Shown here piece after piece: positions 1 to 6,741 of a stretch of DNA of 8,610 nt. The position numbers and the translations under genes were made by a program. The stretch is from the NCBI GenBank assembly GCA_027460605.1, contig JAPZAN010000110.1, positions 1 to 8,610 of the forward strand, read 5' to 3'. Every line of letters begins with the position of its first letter. Position 1 is the stretch's first letter. The notes beneath the pieces were generated by a model. It did no database searches. It was not told the origin of the DNA and saw nothing but the letters and a program-made list of their open reading frames with translations. This DNA comes from Candidatus Methanoperedens sp. GTDB lineage: Archaea; Halobacteriota; Methanosarcinia; Methanosarcinales; Methanoperedenaceae.

Positions 1-1065
1 ACTTTTAATTTTCTCGGCCTGTTTCAGGCTCTCTTCTGTTTCACGAGCCATCTCCTTCTCAATGCTTTGAAGCTCTTGCCTTAGCTCCTCCGGTCTTGGA
101 ATCCTTCCAAGGACTTCATCTGCCGTACCCACGATCTTTTCCGTGTCCATGGGCGAACCTATTTCCTGTATTTTCTCGGAAGCTCCAAGATACTTCGCGG
201 CCTGTTCAATCATCTTTGAGATCTCCATCGGGAAGATTATCTTGGTTGCCTGGCCGTTTGCCACACTTTTCATCATGTCCATAGTCAGGACGGTCAGCGC
301 TTTTTTATCAAGAGGCACTGCGCCGACTGAAAGGATCCTGAGTCCCTGGGCTTCACCCTGCGCCCTCAATATCTGTGAAACCCTGTCGCCTTCTGCCTCA
401 AGGATTTTTGACTGCCTCGCACCTTCGGCATTCAATATCTTTGACTGCTTGGCACCTTCAGCTTCGAGAATAGCGGCTTTTTTCTGTCCGTCTGCGAGTA
501 ATATTGCAGCCCTCCGCTTCCTCTCGGCAGATGTCTGCTCTTCCATTGCAGCTTTTACTGTGCCAACAGGGTCAACTTCCCTTATCTCAACAGCTTCAAC
601 TTTGACACCCCATGCGTCGGTTGAATGGTCAAGAATGTCACGAAGTTTTGTGTTTATAAAATCACGATTATAAAGGATCTCATCAAGTTCCATGTCACCA
701 ACTACGCTTCGAAGTGTAGTCTGGGCAAGGGATAATACAGCAACATGATAATTCACCACTTCAAAATATGCTTTTCCGGGGTCTATGACCCTGATATAAA
801 CAATCGCATCAACATTGGTTGGTGAGTTGTCTTTTGTGATAACTTCCTGCCTTGGCACATCAAGTACCTGAGTTCTTAAATCCAGTCGCACAACGTCGCT
901 TATCAGCGGGTAAACCCAGTTAAAACCCGGATTTAATCGTTTTCTATATTGCCCCAGAACTATCCACAATGCCTGTTCATACGGCTGTATGATAGTAACC
1001 CCTGAAATAAACAAAATCAGTATCGCCACAGCGATAAATATCGCGATTAACATTTCTACTGCCAT
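1..1065 (-). CDS. SPFH/band 7 (stomatin-like, QmcA-type) membrane protein, partial at the C-terminus
   Basis: This is a membrane-anchored scaffold protein of the SPFH (stomatin/prohibitin/flotillin/HflK) family, whose members oligomerise and organise membrane patches or hold proteases and partner proteins. The 355 codons in the window start at the ATG complementary to 1063-1065 and run off the left edge without a stop. Residues about 4-24 form one hydrophobic N-terminal anchor, residues about 25-180 are the SPFH domain (for example IIQPYEQALWIVLGQ at 25-39, and LDVPRQEVITKDN at 68-80 with the usual VITKDN motif), and 181-241 is a helical stalk of 11-residue repeats. After a hydrophobic stretch (about 243-290) the tail is again rich in Glu, Lys and Gln. 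A GGAGG site (complement of 1071-1075) lies inside the last codons of the upstream NfeD gene, and the start codon directly follows the NfeD stop, so the two are probably translationally coupled. Family assignment is firm; the exact cellular role is not known. Confidence 0.93.
   Translation of the reverse strand, partial: MAVEMLIAIFIAVAILILFISGVTIIQPYEQALWIVLGQYRKRLNPGFNWVYPLISDVVRLDLRTQVLDVPRQEVITKDNSPTNVDAIVYIRVIDPGKAYFEVVNYHVAVLSLAQTTLRSVVGDMELDEILYNRDFINTKLRDILDHSTDAWGVKVEAVEIREVDPVGTVKAAMEEQTSAERKRRAAILLADGQKKAAILEAEGAKQSKILNAEGARQSKILEAEGDRVSQILRAQGEAQGLRILSVGAVPLDKKALTVLTMDMMKSVANGQATKIIFPMEISKMIEQAAKYLGASEKIQEIGSPMDTEKIVGTADEVLGRIPRPEELRQELQSIEKEMARETEESLKQAEKIKS
343..507 (-). repeat. 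Five in-frame 33-base (11-residue) repeats in the SPFH coiled-coil stalk
   Basis: Residues 187-241 of the SPFH protein read as five consecutive 11-residue units: AILLADGQKKA, AILEAEGAKQS, KILNAEGARQS, KILEAEGDRVS and QILRAQGEAQG. The pattern is x-I-L-x-A-(E/D/Q)-G-x4. Hendecad periodicity of this kind is known from stomatins and flotillins and fits an oligomerising helical coiled coil. The repeat is clear in the protein and looser in the DNA. It also creates a long open frame on the opposite strand, which is not a gene. Confidence 0.8.
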
Positions 1066-1503
1066 TTAAACCTCCTTAACTTTCACATGAACTCCTTCAG
1101 AGCTTATAACAATGACTTTCCTTCCCTCATCGATAACACTTTCTCCGGTCGCGCTCCATATTTGATTATCTATCTTTACTTTTCCGTCAATCGAATCAGG
1201 GCGCACGGTTTTAATTACTGTCCCTTCCATACCCTCAAGAACATCCATACTTGTAGTTTGCGGTTTCTGCCCCGGCGCCATCTTTCGATAAAGTGTAATT
1301 GTAATGATACTTGAAATCAATGCGGTCACAACTATTATTGCAGGTGCATAATCCTGTGCGAACCCTGGAATTAACAGGGTGACCGTCCCGAGGACTATGA
1401 GCGTGGTGCCGGGCACAGCCACAAAAAAACCCGGTTGCGACGCTTCCACAATAAGAAGCCCCAGACCGATAATAATCATAACCCAGCCGATATCCAATTC
1501 CAT
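1066..1503 (-). CDS. NfeD family protein, short form (membrane segments plus OB fold)
   Basis: A small membrane protein that is the usual operon partner of SPFH/stomatin proteins and is thought to act with them in membrane quality control. The 145 residues hold three hydrophobic segments (about 5-21, 24-47 and 53-72), with Pro and Gly at the turns, followed by an OB-fold-like C-terminal domain (about 88-145). That domain shows the family pattern LEGMEGTVIKTV, a GKVKIDNQIW strand, and VIDEGRKVIVISSEGVHVKV. It lacks the ClpP-like serine protease domain of long NfeD proteins such as Pyrococcus PH1510, so it is the short type and should not itself be a protease. The ATG is complementary to 1501-1503, with AAGGA just before it (complement of 1506-1510), which is close for a ribosome binding site. 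Its stop abuts the SPFH start, making a two-gene operon. Confidence 0.92.
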   Translation of the reverse strand: MELDIGWVMIIIGLGLLIVEASQPGFFVAVPGTTLIVLGTVTLLIPGFAQDYAPAIIVVTALISSIITITLYRKMAPGQKPQTTSMDVLEGMEGTVIKTVRPDSIDGKVKIDNQIWSATGESVIDEGRKVIVISSEGVHVKVKEV

Positions 1504-1563
1504 AATCCTTAAGATAGTTCTTTATAGTATATATTTGTTTATAGAAATTATTTGAGTAAAATT
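1504..1563. promoter_or_regulatory. Divergent promoter region between nfeD and the HD phosphohydrolase gene
   Basis: The short gap between the two divergent genes is very A/T rich and contains TATA-like boxes readable both ways. On the plus strand, TTTATAGTATATATTTG (1521-1537) lies about 30-35 bases before the ATG at 1564. On the minus strand, CTATAAA occurs twice (complements of 1539-1545 and 1520-1526) around a TATATA core, suiting transcription towards nfeD. Archaeal transcription starts about 25 bases past the TATA box, so both transcripts should have very short leaders. Which box serves which gene cannot be decided by eye. Confidence 0.55.
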
Positions 1564-2748
1564 ATGAAAGTTATTCGCGACCCTATACACGATTATATTG
1601 AACTGGACGAACTTGCGCTGGCGCTTGTCGATACCCCTGAGGTCCAGAGATTGCGGAGGATACGGCAACTTGGTTTTTCAAATCTTGTGTATCCGGGGGC
1701 AAACCATACCCGGTTTGAACATTCGCTGGGCACCTATCATCTCGCCAAACACCTGGTAAAATACGTAGATGAACTCAAGCGGGATGAATTGCTCGCTGCT
1801 TCCTTACTCCATGATATCGGGCACGGGCCTTTTTCCCATGCGACCGAGGAACTGATTGTCCGTTATACAAGGAAAAGCCATGATAACGTGGAAGGACTAT
1901 TGAGAAAAGGAGTGATTTCAGATGTACTTAAGGATTTTTCCCTGTCCCCGTCAAATATTGCAGGACATATTAAAGGTGAGACTTATCCGGGTCAGATTAT
2001 CAACAGTGAAATAGACGTGGACAGGATGGATTATCTTGTGCGAGATGCTCATTATACGGGGGTAGCTTTCGGTCTTATCGACCATGTAAGGTTAATCCAT
2101 GAACTGGGGTTTAAGGAAAATAAACTCGTCCTGAACCTCGGGGGTTTGCAGGCTGCCGAGTCGCTTCTGGTATCGCGGTTCCTGATGCATCCTACAGTTT
2201 ATTTCCATCACGTTTCCAGGATTGCGGAAGCCATGTGCGCACATGCTGCAGAATATATGATAGAGAACGGGCTTTCTCCTGAATCATTCCAGCGAATGGA
2301 TGATGTCGCTTTCATGAACGAGATGAAAAATGCAGGCGGTTACGCATCCGATATCGCAAAAAGGCTTGATGAAAGAAAATTGTATAAGCGTGCGCTTTAT
2401 ACTGATATTGATTCGCTGGGCATTGACGCGATAAAACTCAGGAATAATATTAGAAGAATTGAGATTGAGATAGCAGAGAACGCCGGGGTAAAGCCTGAAG
2501 ATGTCCTTGTGGATATCCCTGAAATGCCGGAGATTGCAGAAATGAAAGCCCAGGTTCTTATAAACGGAAAATTGATACCTATCGATAAAGCCTCAAGCAT
2601 CGTTGCAGCGCTGGGAAAAGCGCAGCTTGATAACTGGCGCCTTGGTGTGTTCACCCCGCCTGAATACAGGGAAAAAGTGGGCGCTGCTGCAAGGAAATTC
2701 TTTGAAGTTAAAAAGGATATAAAACAATTTAAATTGACTGAGCTTTGA
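1564..2748 (+). CDS. HD-domain phosphohydrolase (COG1078, dNTPase/SAMHD1-like)
   Basis: A metal-dependent HD-superfamily phosphohydrolase, related to dNTP triphosphohydrolases such as SAMHD1; the true substrate is not known. From ATG 1564 it is 394 residues, starting MKVIRDPIHDYIEL as relatives do. The conserved RRIRQLG segment is followed by metal ligands His53 (RFEHSLGTYH), His83-Asp84 (LLHDIGHGPFSHATEE) and, farther on, Asp153 in the IDVDRMDYLVRDAHYTG block, which corresponds to the IDVDKWDY block of SAMHD1. All four ligands are present, so it should be active. The C-terminal 150 residues are a helical extension without recognised motifs. A TTG at 1552 in the same frame would add four residues; I prefer the ATG because that N-terminus matches the family and the TATA-like box would leave the TTG without a leader. 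The 3' end overlaps cofE, which converges on it, by 20 bases. Confidence 0.92.
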   Translation: MKVIRDPIHDYIELDELALALVDTPEVQRLRRIRQLGFSNLVYPGANHTRFEHSLGTYHLAKHLVKYVDELKRDELLAASLLHDIGHGPFSHATEELIVRYTRKSHDNVEGLLRKGVISDVLKDFSLSPSNIAGHIKGETYPGQIINSEIDVDRMDYLVRDAHYTGVAFGLIDHVRLIHELGFKENKLVLNLGGLQAAESLLVSRFLMHPTVYFHHVSRIAEAMCAHAAEYMIENGLSPESFQRMDDVAFMNEMKNAGGYASDIAKRLDERKLYKRALYTDIDSLGIDAIKLRNNIRRIEIEIAENAGVKPEDVLVDIPEMPEIAEMKAQVLINGKLIPIDKASSIVAALGKAQLDNWRLGVFTPPEYREKVGAAARKFFEVKKDIKQFKLTEL

Positions 2749-3487
2749 GCGCTCTTCGTATCACGTCTTCTTTTTCTGGTCTGAATAATTCCTTTATGCC
2801 ATAGGAGTCGTGATACAGGTTAAAGCCGCGAATTATTACAATCGGCATACCGCCATTCCCTTCTCCCATCAGGATATTCGCAAATCCCGCAATTTCATCC
2901 ACGATGGCTTCGTTTTTCACTTCAAGCACCCTTCCGAAAAGGTCCCGGGTACCTCGCCAATCCCGTGTTGCTTTTATTCCAGCAATACCGATGGCTGCTC
3001 CAGTCTGGCCTATCCTGAAAGCCCTGCCGTTCGTGTCCGTAATGACAACGCTGACTTTTTTACCAGTATATTTGAAGATAGAATCCTTGATTTTTAGCGC
3101 GCTTGCATCAGGGTCTTCCGGCAGCAGAAGAATGTTGTCGCTGCCTTCGACATTGGAATGGTCAATACCTGCATTTACGCAGATGCTGCCATGTTTTGTC
3201 CTGACAAGAAGGAATGGGGATTCAAGCAATATTTCCGCGCTTTCATCAAGCACAGCCTGCACAAATCGCGGATCGTTATCGTTCCTTTTTGCTATGATTT
3301 TTGCTTGCTGTGTTGCTTTAACGCTATCCATGGGCACAATCCTGCCCTCGGATTTGGATACGATGGTAGAAGAAATAACAACGATATCGTGCTCCCTGAG
3401 CTCTGTTTGTTCACTCAAAACGAGCGCAATATCGTCACCCTGTTTTATAAGGGGAATATTTTCAACGGCAAATACGGTTGCATTCAA
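2729..3487 (-). CDS. cofE: Coenzyme F420-0:L-glutamate ligase (F420 gamma-glutamyl ligase)
   Basis: CofE is a GTP-dependent cytosolic ligase that adds L-glutamate to coenzyme F420-0, giving F420-1 and then the gamma-linked F420-2. F420 is the hydride carrier of methanogenesis and related archaeal metabolism. The 252 residues match the usual archaeal length of about 250 and cover the whole family: VENIPLIKQGDDIA (8-21), VVISSTIVSKSEGR (36-49), NAGIDHSN (105-112), LLPEDPDASA (121-130), VITDTNGRAFRIGQTGAAIG (148-167), the DWRGTRDLFGR block (176-186) and DEIAGFANILMGEGNGG (197-213). The start is a TTG (complement of 3485-3487). An in-frame stop lies nine codons upstream, no ATG lies between, and GAGG sits seven bases before the TTG. 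A hairpin terminator separates it from hppA upstream, so it probably has its own weak promoter. Its 3' end overlaps the HD gene. Confidence 0.95.
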   Translation of the reverse strand: MNATVFAVENIPLIKQGDDIALVLSEQTELREHDIVVISSTIVSKSEGRIVPMDSVKATQQAKIIAKRNDNDPRFVQAVLDESAEILLESPFLLVRTKHGSICVNAGIDHSNVEGSDNILLLPEDPDASALKIKDSIFKYTGKKVSVVITDTNGRAFRIGQTGAAIGIAGIKATRDWRGTRDLFGRVLEVKNEAIVDEIAGFANILMGEGNGGMPIVIIRGFNLYHDSYGIKELFRPEKEDVIRRALKAQSI

Positions 3488-3505
3488 TCGGATTCCTCGC
3501 CCCTT
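3488..3505 (-). promoter_or_regulatory. Ribosome binding site that supports the TTG start of cofE
   Basis: Read on the minus strand, the sequence before the TTG is AAGGGGCGAGGAATCCGA. GAGG (complement of 3495-3498) stands seven bases from the start codon, a normal archaeal Shine-Dalgarno spacing, and AAGGGG just upstream is a second purine run. No ATG or GTG lies in frame between this site and the upstream stop codon, so this site decides the start. Confidence 0.65.
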
Positions 3506-3534
3506 AAATTGCTAGTGGAGTAATAATGCTTTCT

Positions 3535-3571
3535 AAAAAAAAGGCTACAACCTTCATCCAAGAAGGTTGTA
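3535..3571 (-). terminator. Hairpin plus T8 terminator of hppA, overlapping its stop codon
   Basis: Read on the minus strand, the arms TACAACCTTC (complement of 3562-3571, written on plus as GAAGGTTGTA) and GAAGGTTGTA (complement of 3546-3555) form a perfect 10-base-pair stem with a six-base loop. GCC and then eight T residues (complement of 3535-3542) follow. The left arm encodes the last residues of HppA and the stop codon TGA lies at the loop and right arm. Archaeal RNA polymerase terminates at T runs even without a hairpin, and here both are present. Confidence 0.75.
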
Positions 3572-5611
3572 TTTCAGAATCAGCGCGGCAAACAATATCG
3601 CTACGATATTCATTACTTTTATCAGCGGGTTGATTGCCGGACCTGCCGTATCCTTTGTCGGGTCGCCCACGGTATCGCCCACTACTGCGGCTGCATGCGT
3701 AGGATTCTTGCTCCCGTCCGGAAGTCTCTTCCCGCCCAGGTTGCCTGACTCAATATATTTCTTGGCATTATCCCATGCCGCGCCTCCGGTTGTCATCATG
3801 AGAGCAAGGAGGAGACCTGAGATAATTACGCCGATAAGAAGACCGCCAAGCGCAACAGGGCCGAAAATAAAGCCCACGAGCAATGGCGAAAGCACTGCAA
3901 GAAGCCCCGGGATTATCATTTCTTTCTGCGCTGCTATGGTAACGATGTCAACGCACTTTCCATAATCGGGCTTGGCTGTTCCTTCCATAATGCCCTTTAT
4001 TTCCCTGAACTGGCGCCTTATCTCAGTAACTATGGTTGTTGCCGCCCTTCCTACAGCGCCCATCAGGAAGCTTGCGAAAAGGAAAGGAATCATGCCGCCT
4101 AATAGCAATCCCACGAGAACCGTAGGGTCTGAGAGTTTAAGCACCAGTTCCGGTTTGCCCTGTTCTGCAAGAAGTTTGTTTATTTCACTGCTGTATGCAG
4201 CAAAGAGGGCAAGTGCACCAAGCGCAGCTGAACCTATGGCATAGCCTTTTGTGACCGCTTTTGTGGTGTTTCCCACAGCGTCCAGCGGGTCGGTGATATC
4301 CCTGACTTCCTTGGACAGCTCAGCCATCTCTGCTATTCCGCCTGCGTTGTCTGTTATCGGGCCGTATGAGTCTATGGCGATTATTATGCCTGTTACCGAC
4401 AGCATTGCTGCCGCTGCTATGGCAATCCCGTATAACCCAAGTGCCCCGCCGCCCATGACCGTATATGAAATCAGGATTCCTGCGCAAATGACTATTACAG
4501 GTAAAGCAGTGCTCTGAAGCCCTACCGCAAGCCCCGTTATGATGTTTGTTCCCGGGCCTGTTACCGAAGCGTTTGCGATGTCCTTTACCGGGCCATGCGT
4601 TGTCGCTGTGTAATACTCGGTAATGATTATCATCGCCGCCGTGACGCCAAGACCCACAAGCGCGCTAATGAAAAGACCAATATCACCGTTCATCAACCGC
4701 TGCGTGATTATATAGAACAATACTACTGATATCCCTCCCGCCACAATCGCGCCTTTGTACATCGCCCCCATTATATCGCCTGATTTTCCAAGCTTGACAA
4801 AGAACGTCCCGATTATGGATGCAATAATTGCTGCTGCTCCGAGCATCAGGGGATACGTGACCGCATTTGGATATTTGTCTATTACTGTAACTCCAATCAG
4901 CATCGCGCCAAGAGCTGTAACGGCGTATGTTTCGAAAAGGTCAGCCGCCATTCCCGCGCAGTCGCCCACATTATCGCCCACGTTATCGGCAATCACACCG
5001 GGATTGCGCGGGTCATCCTCGGGTATTCCGGCTTCCACTTTCCCAACAAGGTCGGTTCCCACATCTGCTGCTTTGGTATATATCCCGCCGCCAATCCTTG
5101 CGAAAAGACTTATGAGCGATGCACCGAACCCGAAACCTATGACCTTATCAACCGCGCCGACATTTCCTCCGAATGCGATATAAAGCCCGCTCACGCCAAG
5201 TAGCGCAAGGCTTGCCACAGATATACCTGTGACTGCTCCGCCTTTGAACGCCACGTTAAGCGCTTGCTGCATACCTTCTTTTGCAGCATTGGCGCAGCGA
5301 ACGTTGCTGCGCACGGATATGTTCATGCCAAGATAACCTGCTGCGGCGGACATGAGTGCGCCGAGAATAAATCCAACCGCGGTAGGCACATTAATTACCC
5401 AGGCGATTAAAACGGCAAGAATGACCGCGATTACAGCCACGGTCTTATACTGCCTGTTCAGGTAAGCCATAGCGCCTTCCTGTATGGCAGAGGCGATTTC
5501 TTTCATCCTGTCAGTGCCTGCATCAAGTTTGAGTATATACAGAACAAGATACACAGCGAACAATAAACCGATAACACCCGCAAGCGGGGCTGAATACAAT
5601 AACGAATCCAT
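3554..5611 (-). CDS. hppA: Membrane-bound proton-translocating pyrophosphatase, K+-independent type
   Basis: An integral membrane ion pump that hydrolyses pyrophosphate and uses the energy to export protons, recovering energy from biosynthetic PPi. The 685 residues are full family length, with about 16 hydrophobic segments. The Mg-PPi site is intact: DVGTDLVGKVE (183-193, the D-x7-K-x-E signature), GDNVGDCAGMAADLFET (212-228), DNAGGIAEM (421-429), and GGAAWDNAKKYIE (609-621) with GDTVGDPTKDTAGPAINPL (645-663) near the end. The subtype motif reads GNTTKAVTKG (447-456): Lys451 and Thr454 are the residues of the K+-independent class, which is known only as proton pumps, while Na+ pumps have Ala at the Lys position. 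The ATG has GGAGG (complement of 5617-5621) five bases upstream and a TATA-like box about 45 bases upstream. The stop lies within the terminator hairpin. Confidence 0.97.
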   Translation of the reverse strand: MDSLLYSAPLAGVIGLLFAVYLVLYILKLDAGTDRMKEIASAIQEGAMAYLNRQYKTVAVIAVILAVLIAWVINVPTAVGFILGALMSAAAGYLGMNISVRSNVRCANAAKEGMQQALNVAFKGGAVTGISVASLALLGVSGLYIAFGGNVGAVDKVIGFGFGASLISLFARIGGGIYTKAADVGTDLVGKVEAGIPEDDPRNPGVIADNVGDNVGDCAGMAADLFETYAVTALGAMLIGVTVIDKYPNAVTYPLMLGAAAIIASIIGTFFVKLGKSGDIMGAMYKGAIVAGGISVVLFYIITQRLMNGDIGLFISALVGLGVTAAMIIITEYYTATTHGPVKDIANASVTGPGTNIITGLAVGLQSTALPVIVICAGILISYTVMGGGALGLYGIAIAAAAMLSVTGIIIAIDSYGPITDNAGGIAEMAELSKEVRDITDPLDAVGNTTKAVTKGYAIGSAALGALALFAAYSSEINKLLAEQGKPELVLKLSDPTVLVGLLLGGMIPFLFASFLMGAVGRAATTIVTEIRRQFREIKGIMEGTAKPDYGKCVDIVTIAAQKEMIIPGLLAVLSPLLVGFIFGPVALGGLLIGVIISGLLLALMMTTGGAAWDNAKKYIESGNLGGKRLPDGSKNPTHAAAVVGDTVGDPTKDTAGPAINPLIKVMNIVAILFAALILKYNLLG

Positions 5612-5636
5612 AATTTCCTCCTTATAGTGCCGCCCA

Positions 5637-5648
5637 CTTAGTGCTAAG
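5637..5648. repeat. Small palindrome CTTAG-TG-CTAAG next to the hppA promoter
   Basis: A perfect inverted repeat with five-base arms and a TG spacer lies immediately downstream of the TATA-like box in the hppA direction, between the box and the expected transcription start. Its position would suit a repressor site controlling hppA. It is short enough to occur by chance, so calling it an operator is a guess. Confidence 0.3.
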
Positions 5649-5663
5649 GATATATATTATTTA
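5649..5663. promoter_or_regulatory. Shared TATA core of the divergent hppA / radical SAM promoters
   Basis: The run GATATATATTATTTA is flanked by G/C-richer sequence and is the only strongly A/T-rich block between the two divergent starts. On the plus strand it lies about 30 bases before the ATG at 5688, which predicts a leader of only a few bases for the radical SAM gene; no Shine-Dalgarno is visible there. On the minus strand it lies about 45 bases before the hppA ATG, leaving about 20 bases of leader that contain the GGAGG site. Confidence 0.6.
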
Positions 5664-5687
5664 CCTATTACGCCCATAAACAAAACC

Positions 5688-6638
5688 ATGAGTTCCGACC
5701 TGTATCGCGCAAGAAGCATGATTGATGCGCTGGAAACCGACCCCGATACTAAAGCCTCCATGCTCAGGGCTTTCGAGCGCAGGCTCAGGCTTTTCGACAG
5801 TGATATTCTTTTTTTCAATGAGCCTTTTACACCGGTTTCCCTGACAGGCGCCCGCTGCGCACTTTCCTGCAAACATTGCAATTCACATTATCTTCGCCAC
5901 ATGCTGGACGGTTCCGGGGGAAAATTGCAGGCAGAAGCCGCAAAATTAGCCGATAAGGGCGCGCAAGGAATATTGCTAAGCGGGGGAAGCGCTGCTGATG
6001 GAAGTGTTCCTACGTATGAGCAGTCGGGTGTTATTCAAAAAACTAGGCGCGATACGAAACTCAAAATCAGCGCGCATACAGGCATTGTGAACAGCTCGCA
6101 AGCGCAAATACTTTCAGAATACCTTGATATGGCGCTCGTTGACGTTCTGGGTGATAATGAAACAATACACGATATCCTTGGCATCGATGCATGTGTACAT
6201 GATTACGAGGAATCGCTGCGGCATCTCTCCTCTCTCGGAATTCCGCTTGCGCCGCATATCATTGTGGGGCTGCATAACGGCAGATTAAAAGGGGAATTCA
6301 AAGCCCTTGAAATTGTCAAGAAATTCAATCCCGTGACTGTGGTGATTGTTGTGTTTATTCCCACAAAAGGAACCGCTATGGAGGGCGTCCCTCCGCCTAA
6401 AATCGAGGATGTGGTCAAAGTGATTACAACCGCGCGGGAGATGTTTGATGTGCCGCTTTCATTAAGCTGCGTGCGTCCGGGCGGGCGTTATCGCAGAGAA
6501 CTTGACAAGTATGCAATTCTGGGCGGGATTGATAGGATAGCCGTGCCTTCAAGAAGCGCCCTTGTGACAGCCGGAGAACTTGGATTGAATATCATAGAAA
6601 TCCCGAAAATGTGCTGTTCGTGTGAAGTGATACGATGA
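5688..6638 (+). CDS. Radical SAM protein, biotin-synthase-like archaeal family (possibly COG1856)
   Basis: A radical S-adenosylmethionine enzyme of unassigned reaction. Of the 316 residues, 1-50 form a charged helical N-terminal region, and Cys57, Cys61 and Cys64 form the C-x3-C-x2-C motif (GARCALSCKHCNSHYLR) that binds the [4Fe-4S] cluster. LLSGGSAADG (97-106) is the glycine-rich SAM-contact strand. Later strands (KISAHTGIV at 126-134, MALVDVLGD at 148-156, APHIIVGLHNG at 188-198, VVIVVFIPTKGTAMEG at 218-233) follow the barrel of biotin synthase relatives. It ends in MCCSCEVIR, with Cys309, Cys310 and Cys312 close together, which could hold a second cluster or active-site thiols. ATG 5688 follows a TATA-like box by about 30 bases without a Shine-Dalgarno, so the message is probably nearly leaderless. 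The superfamily is certain; the COG is recalled, not searched, and no substrate should be assumed. Confidence 0.9.
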   Translation: MSSDLYRARSMIDALETDPDTKASMLRAFERRLRLFDSDILFFNEPFTPVSLTGARCALSCKHCNSHYLRHMLDGSGGKLQAEAAKLADKGAQGILLSGGSAADGSVPTYEQSGVIQKTRRDTKLKISAHTGIVNSSQAQILSEYLDMALVDVLGDNETIHDILGIDACVHDYEESLRHLSSLGIPLAPHIIVGLHNGRLKGEFKALEIVKKFNPVTVVIVVFIPTKGTAMEGVPPPKIEDVVKVITTAREMFDVPLSLSCVRPGGRYRRELDKYAILGGIDRIAVPSRSALVTAGELGLNIIEIPKMCCSCEVIR

Positions 6639-6659
6639 AAAACTTTAAGAAAGTTTTTT
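6637..6659 (+). terminator. A/T-rich hairpin with T run after the radical SAM gene
   Basis: AAAACTTT (6639-6646) and AAAGTTTT (6650-6657) form a perfect eight-base-pair stem with an AAG loop, extendable by the A of the stop codon, and the right arm ends in six T residues. It begins directly at the TGA stop. The stem is weak, but the T run alone can terminate archaeal transcription. If it works fully, the next gene needs its own promoter, which I cannot find. Confidence 0.5.
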
Positions 6660-6667
6660 CAAACCAA

Positions 6668-6686
6668 GGGTATGCTTCGCATACCC
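6668..6686. repeat. Perfect inverted repeat in the 6639-6761 intergenic region
   Basis: GGGTATGC (6668-6675) and GCATACCC (6679-6686) are perfect arms around the triloop TTC, a strong G/C-containing hairpin on either strand. No T run follows, so it is not an obvious terminator. It could be part of a structured leader, an RNA processing or stability element, or a dispersed palindromic repeat of this genome. Confidence 0.6.
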
Positions 6687-6688
6687 CA

Positions 6689-6741
6689 ACACGCCCTCCC
6701 GTTCGCAAAGCGTGTCGAAGACAGGCGTGACTCGGGACGTC
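6689..6741. other. Overlapping, mutually exclusive inverted repeats in the same intergenic region
   Basis: ACACGC (6689-6694) can pair with GCGTGT (6710-6715). Alternatively CACGCC (6690-6695) can pair with GGCGTG (6724-6729), with TCCCG (6697-6701) opposite CGGGA (6733-6737) as a further, crossing possibility. TGTC-GAA-GACA (6713-6723) is a small local hairpin and GACGTC (6736-6741) is a palindrome. The stretch is G/C richer than the other intergenic gaps here and has no TATA-like box. Seen: the complementary segments. Inferred: that RNA from here folds in alternative ways. Confidence 0.4.

Noticed and set aside
143..673. A 176-codon open frame on the plus strand opposite the SPFH gene
   Set aside because: It mirrors the repetitive coiled-coil codons of the SPFH gene, its product is low-complexity (repeated PSAS/CLAPSA), and it has no ribosome binding site or promoter.
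1552..1563. TTG start adding four residues to the HD phosphohydrolase
   Set aside because: The ATG at 1564 gives the family N-terminus MKVIRDPIH, and there is no ribosome binding site for the TTG.
2904..3515. A 203-codon open frame on the plus strand opposite cofE
   Set aside because: It is fully antisense to an intact, well-conserved cofE, and the product is Ser-rich without recognisable motifs.
3567..5183. A series of plus-strand open frames opposite hppA
   Set aside because: They are shadows of the Gly/Ala-rich hppA codons; none has a start signal or a recognisable product.
5688..6638. Calling the radical SAM gene biotin synthase or lipoyl synthase
   Set aside because: The barrel is similar, but the N-terminal region and the Cys tail do not match the classical BioB or LipA patterns, and no biotin or lipoate genes stand beside it.
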